64,000 nt of DNA from Gammaproteobacteria bacterium (lineage in GTDB: Bacteria; Pseudomonadota; Gammaproteobacteria; JAADJB01): assembly GCA_013151035.1 (NCBI GenBank), contig JAADJB010000023.1, forward strand, positions 50,156 to 114,155, read 5' to 3'. Each line of letters opens with the position of its first letter. Positions within the stretch are counted from its first letter, which is position 1. The position numbers and the translations under genes were made by a program. This document shows positions 9,788 to 21,776 of this stretch, in pieces. The notes under the pieces were generated by a model. It was given only the letters and a program-made list of their open reading frames with translations, was not told where the DNA came from and did not search any database.

Positions 9788-11245
9788 TCATTGCACCCCA
9801 GGCTGTTCACAGCTTTCAACAAACCCGGCGGCCATGACACCGATATTCCCCGCGCCCATAACCAACAACAGATCCTGATCCTGCAACAGATCCTGCAACA
9901 CCGCTGGCACATCATCAACCGCTTCAACAAATACCGGATCAACAGCACCGCGCATCCGTATTGCACGACACAATGAACGTCCGTCAGCACCCGCAATCGG
10001 CACCTCACCGGCAGCGTATACCTCGGTCAATATCAATACATCTATAACCGATAAAACCTGTGCAAAATCTTCAAATAATTCACGCGTACGGGTATAACGA
10101 TGGGGTTGAAATACCGTCACAATACGTCGTTCAGGCCAACCCTCACGCACCGCCTGCAAGGTGGCAGACAACTCACGGGGATGATGCGCATAGTCATCAA
10201 TCATCAAGACCTTGCGCTGTCCCGAAAGAGTCAATTCACCATTCATTTGAAAACGTCGGCTGATACCGGAAAAACGACTTAATCCACGCTGAATAGCCGC
10301 ATCTGACACACCCAGTTCAAGCGCAATACTGACTGCCGCCAGGGCATTCAGCACATTATGATTACCGGGCAGGTTCAACTTAACCGGAATACGATGATCA
10401 TCATGGCTACGCAATACCGTAAAGTACATACAGGCACCTTGCTGACGGATATCTATCGCACGCAGATCGGCATCCTCATGTTCAATACCATAGGTATGAA
10501 CAGGCCGCGTCACCTGAGGCAACACCTCTTGCACTCCGACATCATCCAGACACATCACTGCCAGACCATAAAAGGGAAGATGATGTAAAAACTCAACAAA
10601 GGTCTGACGCAGACGACCATAATCACCCTCATAGGTCTCCAGATGATCGGCATCAATATTGGTGATTACCGCTAATACGGGCTGCAAATAAAGGAAGGAG
10701 GCATCACTCTCATCCGCTTCTGCAACCAGATATTTGCCGGTGCCCAGACGCGCATGACTGGCAATACTGTTCAAGCGACCACCAATAACAAAGGTCGGAT
10801 CCAGGTCACCTTCTGCCAACAAACTGGCAACCAGACTGGTTGTTGTCGTCTTGCCATGTGTACCGGCGACCGCAATGCCGTAACGGAAACGCATCAACTC
10901 CGCCAACATCTCCGCCCGAGGCACAACCGGTATACGCCGTTCATGTGCCGCTTGTAGCTCCGGGTTATCCTCATTAATAGCGCTGGATACCACCACCACA
11001 TCACTATTACAGACATTCTCACCAGCATGTCCCATAAACACCTGGGCACCGAGCTGTTGTAGATGCTGAATAACCGAATTACTGCGCAGATCCGAACCCG
11101 TCACCCGGTAGCCAAGATTGAGTAACACCTCGGCAATGCCGCTCATACCCGCACCACCAATGCCGACAAAATGAACACAACGCGTACGTCCCATGGCATC
11201 GGCAATCACCGGACTTAGCGAGTCATTCAAGGTTTCATTACCCAT
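9788..11245 (-). CDS. murC: UDP-N-acetylmuramate-L-alanine ligase
   Basis: Cytoplasmic Mur ligase that adds L-Ala to UDP-MurNAc. 485 residues. Motifs: the N-terminal [20 protein letters not shown] dinucleotide-like fold, the ATP loop [15 protein letters not shown], the [13 protein letters not shown] acidic site and the C-terminal DDYAHHPRE typical of MurC. It overlaps murG by 8 bases and is followed 1 base later by murB. A gap-free chain of overlapping genes suggests a single polycistronic message. Confidence 0.98.
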   Translation of the reverse strand: MGNETLNDSLSPVIADAMGRTRCVHFVGIGGAGMSGIAEVLLNLGYRVTGSDLRSNSVIQHLQQLGAQVFMGHAGENVCNSDVVVVSSAINEDNPELQAAHERRIPVVPRAEMLAELMRFRYGIAVAGTHGKTTTTSLVASLLAEGDLDPTFVIGGRLNSIASHARLGTGKYLVAEADESDASFLYLQPVLAVITNIDADHLETYEGDYGRLRQTFVEFLHHLPFYGLAVMCLDDVGVQEVLPQVTRPVHTYGIEHEDADLRAIDIRQQGACMYFTVLRSHDDHRIPVKLNLPGNHNVLNALAAVSIALELGVSDAAIQRGLSRFSGISRRFQMNGELTLSGQRKVLMIDDYAHHPRELSATLQAVREGWPERRIVTVFQPHRYTRTRELFEDFAQVLSVIDVLILTEVYAAGEVPIAGADGRSLCRAIRMRGAVDPVFVEAVDDVPAVLQDLLQDQDLLLVMGAGNIGVMAAGFVESCEQPGVQ

Positions 11246-12335
11246 TCAGCACCTCCCCGCCCAGCGAGCTGTTCTGCAAACAGACCGCAGCAATATTCTG
11301 TGTTGCCTGTAACTGTGCCAGCGACCTTGCCACACAAGCCATATTCACCAAAGCGGTTCGATCGGCAATAAAATCCGTCAACAGCTCGACAACCGTATCC
11401 ACCTGAAAATCAGTCTGTGATAACAGAATGGCAGCACCTTCGTCACTTAAATAATGGGCATTCGCGCTTTGATGATCATCCACGGCATAGGGATAAGGCA
11501 CCAGAATTGATGCCACACCCACCGCCGCCAACTCAGCAATAGTCAAGGCACCTGCTCGACATACCACCACATCCGCCCACGCATAGGCGGCCGCCATATC
11601 ATCAATAAAGGCATCAAGCTGCACCTCCAGCCCCTGTTTATGGTAGGCCTGTTGTGCCTCAACCAAACCACGACGACCAGCCTGATGTCGCACCTCACAG
11701 GCACATTGCTTAAACACCTTTGGCATAAGCTCATTCAAGACCTGTGCGCCCAGACTGCCGCCCAGAACCAAAACCCGCAACAGACCACTACGCTGTACCA
11801 ATCGTTGCTGCGGTGGAGCAATCGCACTAATATCCGCACGCACAGGATTACCTAGACACAAGGTCTTTCTTGATGCCCGCAAACTTCCGGGGAAGGCCTC
11901 CAGCGCACGCGTTGCCAAGGGTCTCAACCAACGATTAGTCAGACCAGCAATACGGTTTTGCTCATGGATAACCAGCGGGTAACGCATCAACCATGCCATC
12001 AAGCCACCGGGGCCAGAGACAAACCCACCCATACCCAGCACCACGCGCGGACGTGTTTTATGTAGAATTCTTGCCGCCTCGATCAACGCCTTGAACAAAA
12101 TAAAAGGCGCTATCAACATCTTGAAGATACCTTTACCACGCAGACCAGATACATTAATCCAGTGCATCGGTATATTGGCCTGGGTAACAATGCCTGCCTC
12201 CATACCCTGGTGCGTCCCCATCCAGATCACCGGCACACCCAAACCCATCAACTCATGGGCAACTGCCAGCGCAGGAAACACATGTCCACCCGTACCACCT
12301 GCCATAATCAAAACCGGAGCATCACAATGTTTCAT
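11238..12335 (-). CDS. murG: UDP-GlcNAc:lipid I N-acetylglucosaminyltransferase
   Basis: Peripheral inner-membrane GT28 enzyme that turns lipid I into lipid II. 365 residues. The glycine-rich [19 protein letters not shown] near the N-terminus, [35 protein letters not shown] and [35 protein letters not shown] (UDP-GlcNAc site) identify it. It overlaps ftsW by 4 bases (ATGA-type) and murC by 8. Confidence 0.98.
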   Translation of the reverse strand: MKHCDAPVLIMAGGTGGHVFPALAVAHELMGLGVPVIWMGTHQGMEAGIVTQANIPMHWINVSGLRGKGIFKMLIAPFILFKALIEAARILHKTRPRVVLGMGGFVSGPGGLMAWLMRYPLVIHEQNRIAGLTNRWLRPLATRALEAFPGSLRASRKTLCLGNPVRADISAIAPPQQRLVQRSGLLRVLVLGGSLGAQVLNELMPKVFKQCACEVRHQAGRRGLVEAQQAYHKQGLEVQLDAFIDDMAAAYAWADVVVCRAGALTIAELAAVGVASILVPYPYAVDDHQSANAHYLSDEGAAILLSQTDFQVDTVVELLTDFIADRTALVNMACVARSLAQLQATQNIAAVCLQNSSLGGEVLNG

Positions 12336-13546
12336 GTTCTTCTCCTGCGTCGCCGTACTGAGGGTTTTTTACTACCGGAACCCATGTTATCAAGACAACA
12401 ACGCGTCTCATAATCAATACGCAGCAAGATAGCAATAGCCGCGCTCATCACAATCAGACTGCTACCACCGTAACTCATTAATGGCAGTGTTAAACCCTTG
12501 GTTGGCAAAATCCCCATGTTGACACCCATGTTGATCACACTCTGCACCCCGATCCATACACCAATCCCGTAAGCCAGATAGCATGAGAAAACATCGCCCG
12601 CTTTTCTTGCAACCAGCGCGATTGAAAAGGCGCGCCAGACAATAAAGGCATACAAGGCAATAAGCACCAGCACACCCAACAATCCCATCTCTTCAGCATA
12701 CACAGCAAAGACAAAATCGGTATGCGCCTCAGGCAAATAAAACAGCTTCTGAATACTGCCACCCAGACCAACACCAAACCACTCACCCCGGCCAATCGCG
12801 ATCAGTGACTGGGTTAATTGAAAGCCGGTATCGAAAGGATCAGCCCAGGGATCAAGAAAACCCATAAAACGTCGCATACGATAAGGCGAAAATATCACCA
12901 GTAATGTCAGAACAGCCCCGACCAACATCAACAAGGCACCCATAAACGGCAGCCGCACACCGGCAAGAAATATCATACTGATCACAGCAGCCAGCAATAC
13001 CACCGTGGCACCAAAATCAGGCTCCATAATCAATAAAGCACAAGCCATTATTAATACCGCCATTGGCTTAATAAAACCCTGTAGGCTAGCTCGTACTTCA
13101 TCTTCCTTGCGTACCAGATAACCTGCCAGATAGACCAGCAAAAATAAACGTGCCGGCTCGGACACCTGTAGACTAAACAAGCCCATATTCATCCAGCGTT
13201 GACTACCATTAACCTCACGCCCGATACCCGGCACCAGCACCAATAGCAACAGACCCAGGGCAATAAATAAAAACGCCCGGTCATGTTTAAACCAGAAGGA
13301 CATCCGCAGACGTAATACCGCAGCTCCAACCATCAGACCCAGCACAGCAAACACCGCCTGCCTGGAAAAATAAAACCAGGGTTGTCCGACATGACGTTCC
13401 GAGATAGCCAATGAAGCCGATGCCACCATAACCACACCCAGGGTCAACAATGTAATCGCCACCAACAGCAAACGACAATCCAGCTGTGGACAACGCGCAC
13501 CACTCGCAGTATCAAAAACAAACCGGCGTAGCAGGCGATCAATCAT
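12332..13546 (-). CDS. ftsW: Septal peptidoglycan polymerase FtsW
   Basis: SEDS-family multi-pass membrane glycosyltransferase working with FtsI at the septum. 404 residues with about ten hydrophobic segments. Family motifs present are GIGREVNGSQRWMNMG, FQLTQSLIAIGRGEWFGVGLGGS, the EAHTDFVFAVYAEEMG loop and the C-terminal LPLMSYGGSSLI. The C-terminus is strongly basic (SVRRRRRRT), probably a cytoplasmic tail. It sits between murD and murG with 4-base overlaps on both sides. Confidence 0.97.
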   Translation of the reverse strand: MIDRLLRRFVFDTASGARCPQLDCRLLLVAITLLTLGVVMVASASLAISERHVGQPWFYFSRQAVFAVLGLMVGAAVLRLRMSFWFKHDRAFLFIALGLLLLVLVPGIGREVNGSQRWMNMGLFSLQVSEPARLFLLVYLAGYLVRKEDEVRASLQGFIKPMAVLIMACALLIMEPDFGATVVLLAAVISMIFLAGVRLPFMGALLMLVGAVLTLLVIFSPYRMRRFMGFLDPWADPFDTGFQLTQSLIAIGRGEWFGVGLGGSIQKLFYLPEAHTDFVFAVYAEEMGLLGVLVLIALYAFIVWRAFSIALVARKAGDVFSCYLAYGIGVWIGVQSVINMGVNMGILPTKGLTLPLMSYGGSSLIVMSAAIAILLRIDYETRCCLDNMGSGSKKPSVRRRRRRT

Positions 13547-14889
13547 GCCAATACACCTCGTACTGTTGTCACAAAGTCCTGGCCCCGTTCTTCATAACCG
13601 CTATACATATCAAAACTAGCGCAGGCAGGAGATAACAGCACGCCATCCCCAGGCTGAGCCAGATCATTGGCACAACGAACCGCCTCTTGCATATCATTGA
13701 CCCGAATAACCTTGACCACACTACCTAGTGCCGTTTCAATCAAGCCAGCATCCTCACCCATCAACAACAGCACGCGTACTTTATTCTTAACCACCTCACG
13801 CAAGGGTGAAAAATCAGCACCCTTGGCCTGACCACCGGCAATCAATAACAGCGGGCAATCCAGACCCTGTAGCGCAGCACGCGTCGCACCCACATTAGTG
13901 CCTTTGGAATCATCAAACCAACGCACACCATTACACTCGGCAACCCATTGAGTACGGTGTGGCAAACCACGAAAGTCACGCAACACCTGCACCATTGCCT
14001 CTCGTTGCAAACCCACCACAACACCCAGTGCCAGCGCTGCCAAGGCATTACTTATATTATGGCGACCAGGCATGCGTAACTCAGACACGGCTAACCAGAG
14101 TTCCTGACCCTGACATAAATATTCAACACCCTCCCTGTCACACAGACCAAAGTCATTCCCTTGTGGCTCACTCAAGCCATAGCTAATAACCGATTGTCGC
14201 ACTGCCAGCCTGGCTTCATCACGATTAACCACACAGGCCTGTGCATGCTGATACACCTTATCCTTGACCGCACAATATTGTGCATAGGATTCATAACGAT
14301 CCAGATGGTCAGGGCTAACATTCAACACCACAGCAACCCTTGGTGATAACGATGTCAGCGTTTCCAGTTGAAAACTCGATAGCTCCAGCACAAATAATTC
14401 AGCATCTGCATCCGCCAACAGATCCAGCACTGGCACACCCAGGTTACCGCCCACCTGTACCTGACAACCAGAGACACGCGCCATCTCACCCAGCAAGGTC
14501 GTTACCGTGCTCTTGCCGTTAGACCCGGTAATTGCCACAACAGGTGCCTGCACCTCACGTGCAAACAATTCCACATCACCGATAACCTCAATACCCTGCG
14601 CCTGTGCCGCCACAATCATTGGATGATTCATTGCCACACCCGGACTAACAATAATACGTTCTGCACAATGGAAGGCATCAGCATCAAAACCACCAGGAAA
14701 CACAGCGACATCCGGGAAATCACACTCCAGTGTCTTTAGAGCGGGTGGCTGTGTACGGGTATCCGTTACTGCCAACAGATCACCTTGTGCCGACAAATAA
14801 CGCACACACGACAAACCCGTCACACCCAGACCAACGATCAAGGTGTGACGTTCATGTTGTGACACGTTCATTTGTTTACACTGTTTCAT
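13543..14889 (-). CDS. murD: UDP-N-acetylmuramoyl-L-alanine-D-glutamate ligase
   Basis: Mur ligase that adds D-Glu to UDP-MurNAc-L-Ala. 448 residues. It has the N-terminal LIVGLGVTGLSCVRYLSAQG, the ATP loop ITGSNGKSTVTTLLGEM, LNVSPDHLDRYESYAQY and WFDDSKGTNVGATRAALQGL, and ends with SPACASFDMYSGYEERGQDF, a MurD signature. A second in-frame Met (MNVSQHERHTL) lies 6 codons in, so the start could be slightly later. It is 6 bases after mraY and overlaps ftsW by 4. Confidence 0.97.
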   Translation of the reverse strand: MKQCKQMNVSQHERHTLIVGLGVTGLSCVRYLSAQGDLLAVTDTRTQPPALKTLECDFPDVAVFPGGFDADAFHCAERIIVSPGVAMNHPMIVAAQAQGIEVIGDVELFAREVQAPVVAITGSNGKSTVTTLLGEMARVSGCQVQVGGNLGVPVLDLLADADAELFVLELSSFQLETLTSLSPRVAVVLNVSPDHLDRYESYAQYCAVKDKVYQHAQACVVNRDEARLAVRQSVISYGLSEPQGNDFGLCDREGVEYLCQGQELWLAVSELRMPGRHNISNALAALALGVVVGLQREAMVQVLRDFRGLPHRTQWVAECNGVRWFDDSKGTNVGATRAALQGLDCPLLLIAGGQAKGADFSPLREVVKNKVRVLLLMGEDAGLIETALGSVVKVIRVNDMQEAVRCANDLAQPGDGVLLSPACASFDMYSGYEERGQDFVTTVRGVLA

Positions 14890-14895
14890 GTTCCC

Positions 14896-15978
14896 TTACC
14901 GAAGCTTTAATGTTGCCAAACCAGCTAACACTAGAATGACTGTTATTATCCAGAAACGAACAATGACCCGAGGTTCCGGCCAGCCCTTTAATTCAAAATG
15001 ATGATGCAATGGCGCCATACGAAAGATCCTGCGCCCGGTCAGACGAAATGAAATCACCTGCAAAATAACAGAGACCGTCTCCATCACAAAAATTCCACCC
15101 ATCAGGAAAAAAACCAATTCCTGACGCACCAGCACAGCCACCGTACCCAGTGCCGCACCTAATGCCAGCGCACCTACATCGCCCATAAAAACCTGAGCAG
15201 GGTAGGTGTTAAACCATAAGAAACCCAGACCAGCACCGATGATGGCACCACAAAATACAGCCACCTCACCCGCCTCACTGACATACGGTATGGCAAGATA
15301 ATTAGCAATCGTAAAATGCCCCGTCACATAGGCAAAGATCGCCAAACCACCCGCCACCATGACGGTGGGCAGAATAGCCAGACCATCCAGACCATCCGTT
15401 AAATTAACGGCATTACTGGAACCCACGATGACAAAATAACTGAGCGGTATATACCACCAGCCAAGATCGATCACGATGTCCTTGAAGAAGGGAACAATTA
15501 ACTGCGTCTCTGCTGGAGAATGTGCCGTGGCATAAAGAAACCACACTGTCCCCAGCGCACACAGTGATTGCCAAAAATATTTATAACGAGCAGACAGTCC
15601 ACGCGAATCCTTTAATACGATCTTGCGATAATCATCAACCCAGCCAATAACACCAAAGGCAAGAGTAACCACCAATACAACCCAGATATAACGATTACTG
15701 AGATCCGCCCAAAGCAATGTCGACAAGGCAATCGCAACAATAATCAATGCCCCGCCCATCGTCGGCGTACCCGCCTTTTTAAGATGTGTTTGTGGGCCAT
15801 CCTCACGTATCTGCTGACCTATCTGCTTCATACTCAAATGACGAATCACGCCCGGCCCCACCCACAACGAAATCAACAAGGCAGTCAACACACCCAGGAT
15901 AATGCGCAAGGTTAGATACTGGAACACGTTAAAACCACTGTGATATTGAGTCAGATATTCTGCCAACAGAACTAACAT
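14896..15978 (-). CDS. mraY: Phospho-N-acetylmuramoyl-pentapeptide transferase
   Basis: Polytopic inner-membrane enzyme that makes lipid I from UDP-MurNAc-pentapeptide and undecaprenyl phosphate. The start [25 protein letters not shown] gives 360 residues, the common length. An upstream ATG at 16035 lies within murF and gives unrelated residues. Diagnostic motifs are [10 protein letters not shown], the WVDDYRK metal-site segment, [13 protein letters not shown] and the [13 protein letters not shown] loop. It overlaps the murF end by 7 bases. Confidence 0.97.
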   Translation of the reverse strand: MLVLLAEYLTQYHSGFNVFQYLTLRIILGVLTALLISLWVGPGVIRHLSMKQIGQQIREDGPQTHLKKAGTPTMGGALIIVAIALSTLLWADLSNRYIWVVLVVTLAFGVIGWVDDYRKIVLKDSRGLSARYKYFWQSLCALGTVWFLYATAHSPAETQLIVPFFKDIVIDLGWWYIPLSYFVIVGSSNAVNLTDGLDGLAILPTVMVAGGLAIFAYVTGHFTIANYLAIPYVSEAGEVAVFCGAIIGAGLGFLWFNTYPAQVFMGDVGALALGAALGTVAVLVRQELVFFLMGGIFVMETVSVILQVISFRLTGRRIFRMAPLHHHFELKGWPEPRVIVRFWIITVILVLAGLATLKLR

Positions 15979-17330
15979 GCCACACCACCCTGTGACTGCA
16001 TCAACCCATCCACAATCCGCTCCATATTCATGCAACGTGAACCCTTGACCAATACTGTCGTATTCGCCGCGTCAAGCACCTGTAAGGCATCAAGCAAGGT
16101 ATCCTGTGAATCAAAACCTCGACCACCATCACCAAAACCAGCTGCGGCATATTGCGCCATCTCACCCAGCGCATAAAGATAATCAACCCCCATGCTGCGT
16201 GCCTGCACACCTGCCAATCGATGCAGTTCAGCAGTATTCTTACCTAGTTCACCCATATCACCCAGAATCAGGTAATGTTGGCCCGGACGTTGCGCAAGAA
16301 CATCAAGACCGGCTTGTAAAGAGGCTGGGTTCGCATTATAAGTATCGTCAATAACAATCAAACCATCGTCACGTACCTTTAACTCCTGACGATGGGGAAC
16401 ACCAGCAAAACCTTGTAAACCTTGGCGTACATTTTCCAGTGACACACCGGCCGCAATACTTACCGCAGTCGCTGCCAGCGCATTCATAACATTATGCTTA
16501 CCGGATAATGACAACACTATTTCAGTACAGCCCAATGGCGTCTGTAAATTTAATACGCAACCATTACCACTTGAAGTCCACTGTGCAGATACATCCGCAT
16601 CCCGATCCAGGGCAAAATCAATCTGCTGATAATCTGTAGCCAGATCCCGCCATTGCTGTGCATAGACATCATCCGCATTAATAACAGCGATACCTTGTTC
16701 AGATAAACCAGAGAATATTTCTCCCTTGGCTAACGCGACCCCGTCAAGACTACCGAAACCTTCCAGATGCGCAGCGGCCACATTGTTAATCAAGGCGATA
16801 GTCGGCTCAGCAACCTTTGTTAACGCCGCAATCTCACCCGCATGATTGGCACCCATCTCCACCACCGCTGCACGATGCTCCGTTGCCAGACGCAATAATG
16901 TTAGCGGGACACCAATCTCATTATTCAGATTCCCCTGCGTTGCCAACACCGGCCCCTGTTGAGCCAGGATAGCCGCAATCATTTCCTTTACCGTAGTTTT
17001 GCCATTACTCCCGGTTACCGCGATAACAGGAATTGAAAACTCCCGGCGCCAGTGCTTTGCTAATTGCGTCAACGCAAGCTGGGTATCTACAACCTTTAAC
17101 AAAGGTAGATCTGTTGCCACTTCACGTTGCACCACCGCCGCAACGGCACCTTCATGCTGTGCTGCGGCAATATAATCATGACCATCAAAATTGGGGCCAT
17201 GCAGAGCAACAAACAAATTATCCTGCTGTAGAGAACGACTATTGATGCTCACACCATTAAACATAGCATCCTGCCCAACAAGCCGAGCATCCAGCACCTG
17301 CGCAGTCGTTGTCAGCGCCATTGAAATCAT
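15972..17330 (-). CDS. murF: UDP-MurNAc-tripeptide-D-alanyl-D-alanine ligase
   Basis: Mur ligase that completes the UDP-MurNAc-pentapeptide by adding D-Ala-D-Ala. 452 residues. It shows the N-terminal [27 protein letters not shown] domain, the ATP loop [31 protein letters not shown], and [17 protein letters not shown] with the typical DDxYNANP motif. It overlaps murE by 4 bases and mraY by 7. Confidence 0.98.
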   Translation of the reverse strand: MISMALTTTAQVLDARLVGQDAMFNGVSINSRSLQQDNLFVALHGPNFDGHDYIAAAQHEGAVAAVVQREVATDLPLLKVVDTQLALTQLAKHWRREFSIPVIAVTGSNGKTTVKEMIAAILAQQGPVLATQGNLNNEIGVPLTLLRLATEHRAAVVEMGANHAGEIAALTKVAEPTIALINNVAAAHLEGFGSLDGVALAKGEIFSGLSEQGIAVINADDVYAQQWRDLATDYQQIDFALDRDADVSAQWTSSGNGCVLNLQTPLGCTEIVLSLSGKHNVMNALAATAVSIAAGVSLENVRQGLQGFAGVPHRQELKVRDDGLIVIDDTYNANPASLQAGLDVLAQRPGQHYLILGDMGELGKNTAELHRLAGVQARSMGVDYLYALGEMAQYAAAGFGDGGRGFDSQDTLLDALQVLDAANTTVLVKGSRCMNMERIVDGLMQSQGGVAC

Positions 17331-18862
17331 TGCGCATCGCCTTGTAGATAATATAATACCTGCTCTCTGTCACTAAACCTCAACTGCTTACCGGCAATGA
17401 CCTGCTCAGTCTCATGTCCCTTGCCGGCTACCAATATCACATCACCCTTGCTGGCACAGGAGATAGCATACTCAATAGCATGAGCGCGCCCCCTTTCCAC
17501 ATAAACATCATCGGCATGCTCCATCTGCGACAGGATATCCACCACGATCTGAGTGGCATCCTCGTTACGCGGGTTGTCATCAGTGACGACGACATAATCG
17601 GCATACTTTTCAGCAACCTGCCCCATTAAAGGACGTTTACCCGTATCACGATCACCACCGGCACCAAACACACACCACAACTTACCACGACAATGTTCAC
17701 GTAATGCCTTTAAGGCAGCCTCCAGTGCACCCGGGGTATGCGCATAATCAACCACTACCAGTGCCTGTTCACCGCCACCAAATTGCTCCATACGCCCAGC
17801 AACTGTTGTCACATTGGCAAGACACGCCAACGCTTGCTCAAAACCCACACCCCTAATCAACAATACAGATAAAGTTGCCAATAGATTGCTGACATTAAAG
17901 CGTCCCAGCAAACAGGTATGAAGGTCACCTTGTCCCCAACTGCTATCAATATAGATCGTCATACCACTCGTACCCATCGTCACTATATCCGCCCATACCC
18001 ATTGCAATACGGGACGAGAGATAACCTTCAGGCGATCAGGATTCATGCCATAAACAATGACCGCCGTCGACGATGAAACATCCTCGACCAGGGCCTGTCC
18101 CAGTTCATCATCCAGGTTCAGCACCACATGAGACAGCCCTGGCGTTTGAAACAAAGATCGTTTGGCATCCGCATAGGCCTTCATGTCACCATGAAAATCA
18201 AGATGATCCCGACCCAGATTAGTCAATACCGCGATATCAAAACTCACTCCGTTAACCCGACCCTGAGACAAGGCGTGTGAAGACACCTCCATCACCACCA
18301 TCTGACTCTTCTGCGCCCTGATCTCAGCTAGTTCCCACTGCAGACGCAAGGCATCTGGAGTGGTATGTTGACCACGGAATAAACGCCCATACAAACCGTA
18401 ACCCAGGGTTCCAACCAAACCACAAACACCTTCAAGAAGATGGATGGATTGCGCAATAAAATGACTACAAGAGGTCTTGCCATCGGTACCAGTAATGCCC
18501 ACGGTCATCATGTCAGCCGAGGGCTGGCGATAAAAACGAGCAGCGATTAGACCCATACGCTTATTCAGCTCATACACCGGGATACAAGGCACACCAATAT
18601 CCTGCATTGTTACCTGCTCTTCCGCTGGACTCATCACCTCCAATAGAACGGCGACCGCACCGGCCTGTATCGCATCAGCAACAAACACACTACCATGCAC
18701 CTGATAACCGGCACAGGCCAGAAACAGATCACCCTTTTGCACGGTTCGACTATCCAGACTGAGACCGGTAATAACCCGATCAACGTCAACAGTTGCACTG
18801 ACCAGATCCGGTAATAATTCAGACAAACTCATGGATACCATTGATGCGCTGGCAGTCATCAT
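17327..18862 (-). CDS. murE: UDP-MurNAc-L-Ala-D-Glu:meso-diaminopimelate ligase
   Basis: Mur ligase that adds the third amino acid of the stem peptide. 511 residues. The ATP loop is GITGTDGKTSCSHF. The C-terminal VTDDNPRNED contains the DNPR sequence found in enzymes that select meso-diaminopimelate, as expected for a Gram-negative. TTPDALRLQWELAEI and VMEVSSHALSQGRV are further family segments. It overlaps ftsI by 4 bases and murF by 4. Confidence 0.97.
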   Translation of the reverse strand: MMTASASMVSMSLSELLPDLVSATVDVDRVITGLSLDSRTVQKGDLFLACAGYQVHGSVFVADAIQAGAVAVLLEVMSPAEEQVTMQDIGVPCIPVYELNKRMGLIAARFYRQPSADMMTVGITGTDGKTSCSHFIAQSIHLLEGVCGLVGTLGYGLYGRLFRGQHTTPDALRLQWELAEIRAQKSQMVVMEVSSHALSQGRVNGVSFDIAVLTNLGRDHLDFHGDMKAYADAKRSLFQTPGLSHVVLNLDDELGQALVEDVSSSTAVIVYGMNPDRLKVISRPVLQWVWADIVTMGTSGMTIYIDSSWGQGDLHTCLLGRFNVSNLLATLSVLLIRGVGFEQALACLANVTTVAGRMEQFGGGEQALVVVDYAHTPGALEAALKALREHCRGKLWCVFGAGGDRDTGKRPLMGQVAEKYADYVVVTDDNPRNEDATQIVVDILSQMEHADDVYVERGRAHAIEYAISCASKGDVILVAGKGHETEQVIAGKQLRFSDREQVLYYLQGDAQ

Positions 18863-20577
18863 ACGGCACCCCCATTACCAACAGCATGCTGGCTCTGCAT
18901 AATAGATAAATCATCCGGGTTAATATTCAATAAACGCAAGGCACCCGACAGGGTATTGGCAAAAACAGGTGCCGCCACTTTGCCGCCATAATATCCACCG
19001 ACACTAGGCTCATTAATCATCACCGCCATAACCAGCCTGGGATCTGAAGCGGGTACCATCCCGGCAAATACCGAAAGATAACGATGATCTGCATAACCAC
19101 CCGCTATTGATTTCTTCATGGTACCGGTCTTGCCAGCCACACGATAACCGGCAATACGCGCCCGTTTGGCTGTACCACCAGGACCCACTACCGTCTCCAG
19201 CATGCGTACGATTTTCTGCGCAATCTGTGTCGTCAATACTTGTTGTGCGGCAACCGGTTCATCAACCCGCAACAGAGAAATCGGACGCAAAGCACCCTTA
19301 CTCGCCAATACGCTATAGGCATGCGCCAGTTGCAATGGAGTAACCGATAAACCATAACCATAGGAAAGGGTCGCCTTACCCAGATCACCCCAACGTTGCG
19401 GGTCAGGCAGAATGCCTGCCACCTCACCAGGGAAAGAACTGGCGGTAACATTACCAAAGCCAATACGCTGTAACACCGACCAGATATCATCAGCTTCCAG
19501 TGATAAGGCAATCTTGCTAATACCCACATTACTCGACTTGGTTAATATGCTGGTGACATTCAACAGGCCAAAATTACGTACATCACGTATTGTTTTGACC
19601 CCTAACTGATAGATACCCGGGGTCGTATCAATCGGTGTATTGGCATCATAATTACCCGATTCCAGAGCACTTGCCACGATAAAGGGTTTAACCGTTGAAC
19701 CCGGTTCAAACACATCGGTAACAGATCGATTACGCATCGCCTGAGGTCGAAAATTACGCCGATTATTGGGATTAAAACTGGGTTGGTTGACCATCGCCAA
19801 TACCTCACCCGTGTTTGCATCCAGCACCACAGCAGAACCTGAAAGCGCCTTATGTTTATCAACTGCTGCTTTTAATTCACGGTAAGCCAGGTATTGAATG
19901 CGGCGATCAATGCTTAATATCAGATCCTTGCCAGGATGTGCCACACGAATACCATCAACATCTCTCACCACATGCCGACGACCATCCTGAACCACTCGCT
20001 TCAAACCCGGTTCACCCGTCAACCATTCATCAAATGCCAGCTCCAGTCCTTCCTGCCCATGATCATCAATATCGGTAAAACCCAACACATGAGCAAACAC
20101 CTCACCACCCGGATAATAACGGTGATACTCTCGCTGCAAAGAGATGCCCGGAATATGCAATTGTCGCACCCGATCTGCCATCTCCGGCTTCATCTGACGC
20201 TTCAAATAAACAAATTCACGCCCCTTACGCGATAGTAAAAAATGCTGTAGCTCATCACCATCCAGGCCCAAAACAGCAGCCAACGGTTCGATACTCTCAC
20301 GATCCAATGACATCTCGCGGGGATTTGCCCAGACCGAATCAACCGGTGTGCTCACTGCCAGCGGGTCACCATTACGATCCAGAATCATACCGCGATGGGC
20401 AGGAATCGCAACCACGCGCAAATGGCGTGCATCACCCTGATCCTGCAAGAAGTCCTGCCGTAATACCTGTAGATCAATAGCACGCCATACCAGCGATGAA
20501 AAAGCCGCAGCCGTCAAAAGAAACAGCACATAAGTCCGCCACCGGTATTCATTAACCTGGCCCTGAACACGGCTCAT
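18859..20577 (-). CDS. ftsI: Septal penicillin-binding protein 3 (FtsI)
   Basis: Transpeptidase that cross-links septal peptidoglycan with FtsW. 572 residues: short cytoplasmic tail, one membrane segment at about residues 14-34, the non-catalytic PBP dimerisation region, then the transpeptidase domain with GSTVKPF (SxxK, nucleophile Ser), KSSNVGISKI (SxN) and AGKTGTMKK (KTGT). It overlaps ftsL and murE by 4 bases each. Confidence 0.98.
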   Translation of the reverse strand: MSRVQGQVNEYRWRTYVLFLLTAAAFSSLVWRAIDLQVLRQDFLQDQGDARHLRVVAIPAHRGMILDRNGDPLAVSTPVDSVWANPREMSLDRESIEPLAAVLGLDGDELQHFLLSRKGREFVYLKRQMKPEMADRVRQLHIPGISLQREYHRYYPGGEVFAHVLGFTDIDDHGQEGLELAFDEWLTGEPGLKRVVQDGRRHVVRDVDGIRVAHPGKDLILSIDRRIQYLAYRELKAAVDKHKALSGSAVVLDANTGEVLAMVNQPSFNPNNRRNFRPQAMRNRSVTDVFEPGSTVKPFIVASALESGNYDANTPIDTTPGIYQLGVKTIRDVRNFGLLNVTSILTKSSNVGISKIALSLEADDIWSVLQRIGFGNVTASSFPGEVAGILPDPQRWGDLGKATLSYGYGLSVTPLQLAHAYSVLASKGALRPISLLRVDEPVAAQQVLTTQIAQKIVRMLETVVGPGGTAKRARIAGYRVAGKTGTMKKSIAGGYADHRYLSVFAGMVPASDPRLVMAVMINEPSVGGYYGGKVAAPVFANTLSGALRLLNINPDDLSIMQSQHAVGNGGAV

Positions 20578-20849
20578 GGCTGCACCATACGAATACTATT
20601 CAAGGCAGGAACACGCATATCCAGTTGACGTCTGGCAAAGCGTTCAATACGCCCATGCGTGGCATAGGTGCTTTGTTCGATCTGTAACTGCCCCCATTCA
20701 ACATTCATTTCATCGCGTGTGATCTCAAGGCGTTGCATCTCGGAAAATAAATTGCGGCTTTCATGGCGCACATAAATAACCGCTAAGGCGGAGACCAACA
20801 CCAATACAAACAGAATACCCAGCGTGCTATTACGACTCATACCACACAC
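20574..20849 (-). CDS. ftsL: Cell division protein FtsL
   Basis: Small bitopic protein of the FtsQLB complex that activates septal synthesis. 91 residues (88 if the ATG at 20840, which overlaps the rsmH TGA as ATGA, is used; that is the more likely start). One membrane segment ([20 protein letters not shown]) is followed by a coiled-coil-like stretch with the heptad pattern of FtsL ([20 protein letters not shown]). Its place between rsmH and ftsI is the conserved one. Confidence 0.92.
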   Translation of the reverse strand: MCGMSRNSTLGILFVLVLVSALAVIYVRHESRNLFSEMQRLEITRDEMNVEWGQLQIEQSTYATHGRIERFARRQLDMRVPALNSIRMVQP

Positions 20850-21772
20850 TCCGCAACCCGCAAAATAGCACTGCGGGATCGAGGGTTCTCAGCCAGCTCC
20901 TGTGCCGAGGCACGAATAGCTTTACCACAGAGGCGCAAACGAATACCCTCAGGACCACCCATTACCGGCAAACCATGAGGAATCGGTTTACCCTTGCTTT
21001 CCTTACGCATAAAACGTTTTACGATACGATCTTCCAGAGAATGAAAGCTGATAACAACAACACGCCCACCGCTAGCCAACACATCCATCAAACCTTCCAG
21101 TGCCTGTGAAATATCATCCAGCTCCTGATTGATGAAGATACGTATCGCCTGAAAGGTGCGGGTAGCCGGATGTTTGTGTCGATCATGCACCGGCATCGCC
21201 TCACTAATTAGCTTGGAGAACTGCAAGGTACGCAGGATGGGGGTCTCCTCCCGGGTCTCATCAACCGCATGTGCAATGCGCTTACCGAAACGTTCCTCAC
21301 CATAGGTCTTGAATACATGGGTCATCTCGGTAACGCTGGCCACAGCCAACCAGTCAGCCGCACTCATACCCGAATCCGGGTCCATACGCATATCAAGCGG
21401 GCCATCCTGCATAAAACTAAAACCACGCTCAGGGTCATCCAACTGCGGTGAGGAGACACCAAGATCGAGGAGCACCCCGTTGATCTTGCCTGCCAGCCCC
21501 AAATCCTTAATCAGTTGTCCCAACATGACAAACGTACCCTGCTCAATATGGAAACGAGGATCATCACCAAAACGATCCTGAGCGACCCGTACCGCCTGTG
21601 GATCTTTATCCACCGCGATCAAACGACCATTGGGCCCCAGGCGATTCAGAATCTCTGCAGCATGACCACCACGACCAAAGGTACCATCCAGATAGATACC
21701 ATCCGCCTGTATATTCAAGCCTTCCAGCACTTCATCAAGCAGCACCGGATAATGAGAAAGTGTTGTCTCCAT
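20837..21772 (-). CDS. rsmH: 16S rRNA (cytosine-1402 N4) methyltransferase
   Basis: SAM-dependent enzyme that methylates C1402 in the decoding site of 16S rRNA. 311 residues. SAM motif [19 protein letters not shown] near residues 30-48, then [22 protein letters not shown] and the C-terminal [17 protein letters not shown] and [11 protein letters not shown], all RsmH/MraW signatures. It is 4 bases after mraZ and overlaps ftsL. Confidence 0.98.
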   Translation of the reverse strand: METTLSHYPVLLDEVLEGLNIQADGIYLDGTFGRGGHAAEILNRLGPNGRLIAVDKDPQAVRVAQDRFGDDPRFHIEQGTFVMLGQLIKDLGLAGKINGVLLDLGVSSPQLDDPERGFSFMQDGPLDMRMDPDSGMSAADWLAVASVTEMTHVFKTYGEERFGKRIAHAVDETREETPILRTLQFSKLISEAMPVHDRHKHPATRTFQAIRIFINQELDDISQALEGLMDVLASGGRVVVISFHSLEDRIVKRFMRKESKGKPIPHGLPVMGGPEGIRLRLCGKAIRASAQELAENPRSRSAILRVAECVV

Positions 21773-21776
21773 CGGC

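Noticed and set aside
9787..10008. 74-codon N-terminal extension of murB
   Set aside because: The extension overlaps murC in another frame and is Cys/Arg-rich noise; MurB homology begins at MIVAESKN next to the murC stop.
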